Part shown: one piece after another, positions 63,685 to 64,000 of the stretch
Layout of the letters: every line of letters begins with the position of its first letter
How positions within the stretch are numbered: position 1 is the first letter of the stretch
From: Corylus avellana
Taxonomy: Eukaryota; Streptophyta; Magnoliopsida; Fagales; Betulaceae
Assembly (NCBI RefSeq): GCF_901000735.1
Contig: NC_081551.1
Location: forward strand, 21,666,545 to 21,730,544
DNA: 64,000 nucleotides
Direction of reading: 5' to 3'
Position numbers and translations under genes: made by a program
The notes under the pieces: generated by a model
What the model saw: the letters and a program-made list of their open reading frames with translations, nothing else
The model's database searches: none
Told to the model about the DNA's origin: nothing

Positions 63685-63974
63685 GCTAGGTACTCTACTA
63701 GTGTTCTTCTCATATCCTCTTGATCTTTTATGAAAATTATTTTGTAAAAAACAAAAAAGAAAGTTACTCTTATTTCTCTTACTCGGTTTTTATAAAATAA
63801 TTTTCACCTAGGACGGGAATAACATAAGGAGAACACTAGAAGAGCACCTAACATTTCCCTTTATAAAAACTAAGTGAGAGAAATAAGATCAACTTTCTTT
63901 TTTGTTGTTTATAAAATAATTTTCACATAGGATTAAGAGGATACGAGAAGAATACCAGAAGAGCACCTAGTATT
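63685..63974. mobile_element. MITE with 110-bp inverted arms at the window edge
   Basis: TCATATCCTCTTGATC, AACAAAAAAGAAAGTT and TTATTTCTCTTACT on the left are matched by complements in reverse order on the right (GATTAAGAGGATACGAG and so on), giving two arms of about 110 bp around a loop of about 55 bp. Boundaries are approximate. No gene in this stretch. Confidence 0.7.
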
Positions 63975-64000
63975 CACCTTCCAAATGAAAAATTTCCAAG

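Overview
The window is nuclear DNA of a dicotyledonous flowering plant, probably a woody species. Multi-exon genes with GT-AG introns, an AT-rich intergenic background, a peroxisomal OPR3-type jasmonate gene, a tandem germin-like (ABP19-type) family and many plant transposon classes (CACTA, Mutator, hAT, Copia, tRNA-derived SINE, MITEs) all point that way. The species cannot be fixed from sequence alone. Five runs of N mark assembly gaps.

Layout. 1-13 kb: a minus-strand 18-exon gene for a plant DENN-domain protein, fully contained (799 codons plus stop). Its introns carry MITEs and a foldback retroelement-like insertion. 13-15 kb: a CACTA-type subterminal repeat array behind the DENN 5' end, then weak LTR debris. 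16-28 kb: a large degraded Mutator-like element (MULE) with a multi-exon transposase pseudogene, a CACTA element nested in its leader intron, a downstream tandem array, and an opposite-strand GRF-zinc-finger pseudogene. 28-31 kb: a 1,056-bp near-identical duplication either side of a 100-N gap. 31-35 kb: no gene recognised. 35.6-39.2 kb: a complete five-exon OPR3 gene (12-oxophytodienoate reductase 3) ending in the peroxisomal signal SRL. 40.7-41.4 kb: a 3-dehydroquinate synthase pseudogene keeping only its first and last exons. 41.8-43.9 kb: a SINE split by a hAT element, which itself contains Copia LTR debris. 44.8-45.5 kb: a beta-1,3-glucanase (GH17) pseudogene. 48.9-61.4 kb: four tandem germin-like/ABP19-type genes, two intact and two broken, with a recent Copia element between the second and third. 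61.5-64 kb: a dense pile of MITEs, a SINE and a 1-kb Mutator-type foldback element.

The intact protein-coding genes are the DENN gene, OPR3 and two germin-like genes. OPR3 acts in jasmonate synthesis. The germin-like proteins are apoplastic cupins. The DENN protein is expected to act in Rab-dependent membrane traffic. Nothing indicates that they form one pathway. The remainder is a record of transposition, tandem duplication and decay. I found no convincing new molecular system. The most unusual items are a retroelement-like insertion whose terminal repeat is itself a long palindrome, a young Copia element with non-canonical TA...TA LTR ends, and a CACTA element whose subterminal repeats form a dense ACGT-core (bZIP-type) array.
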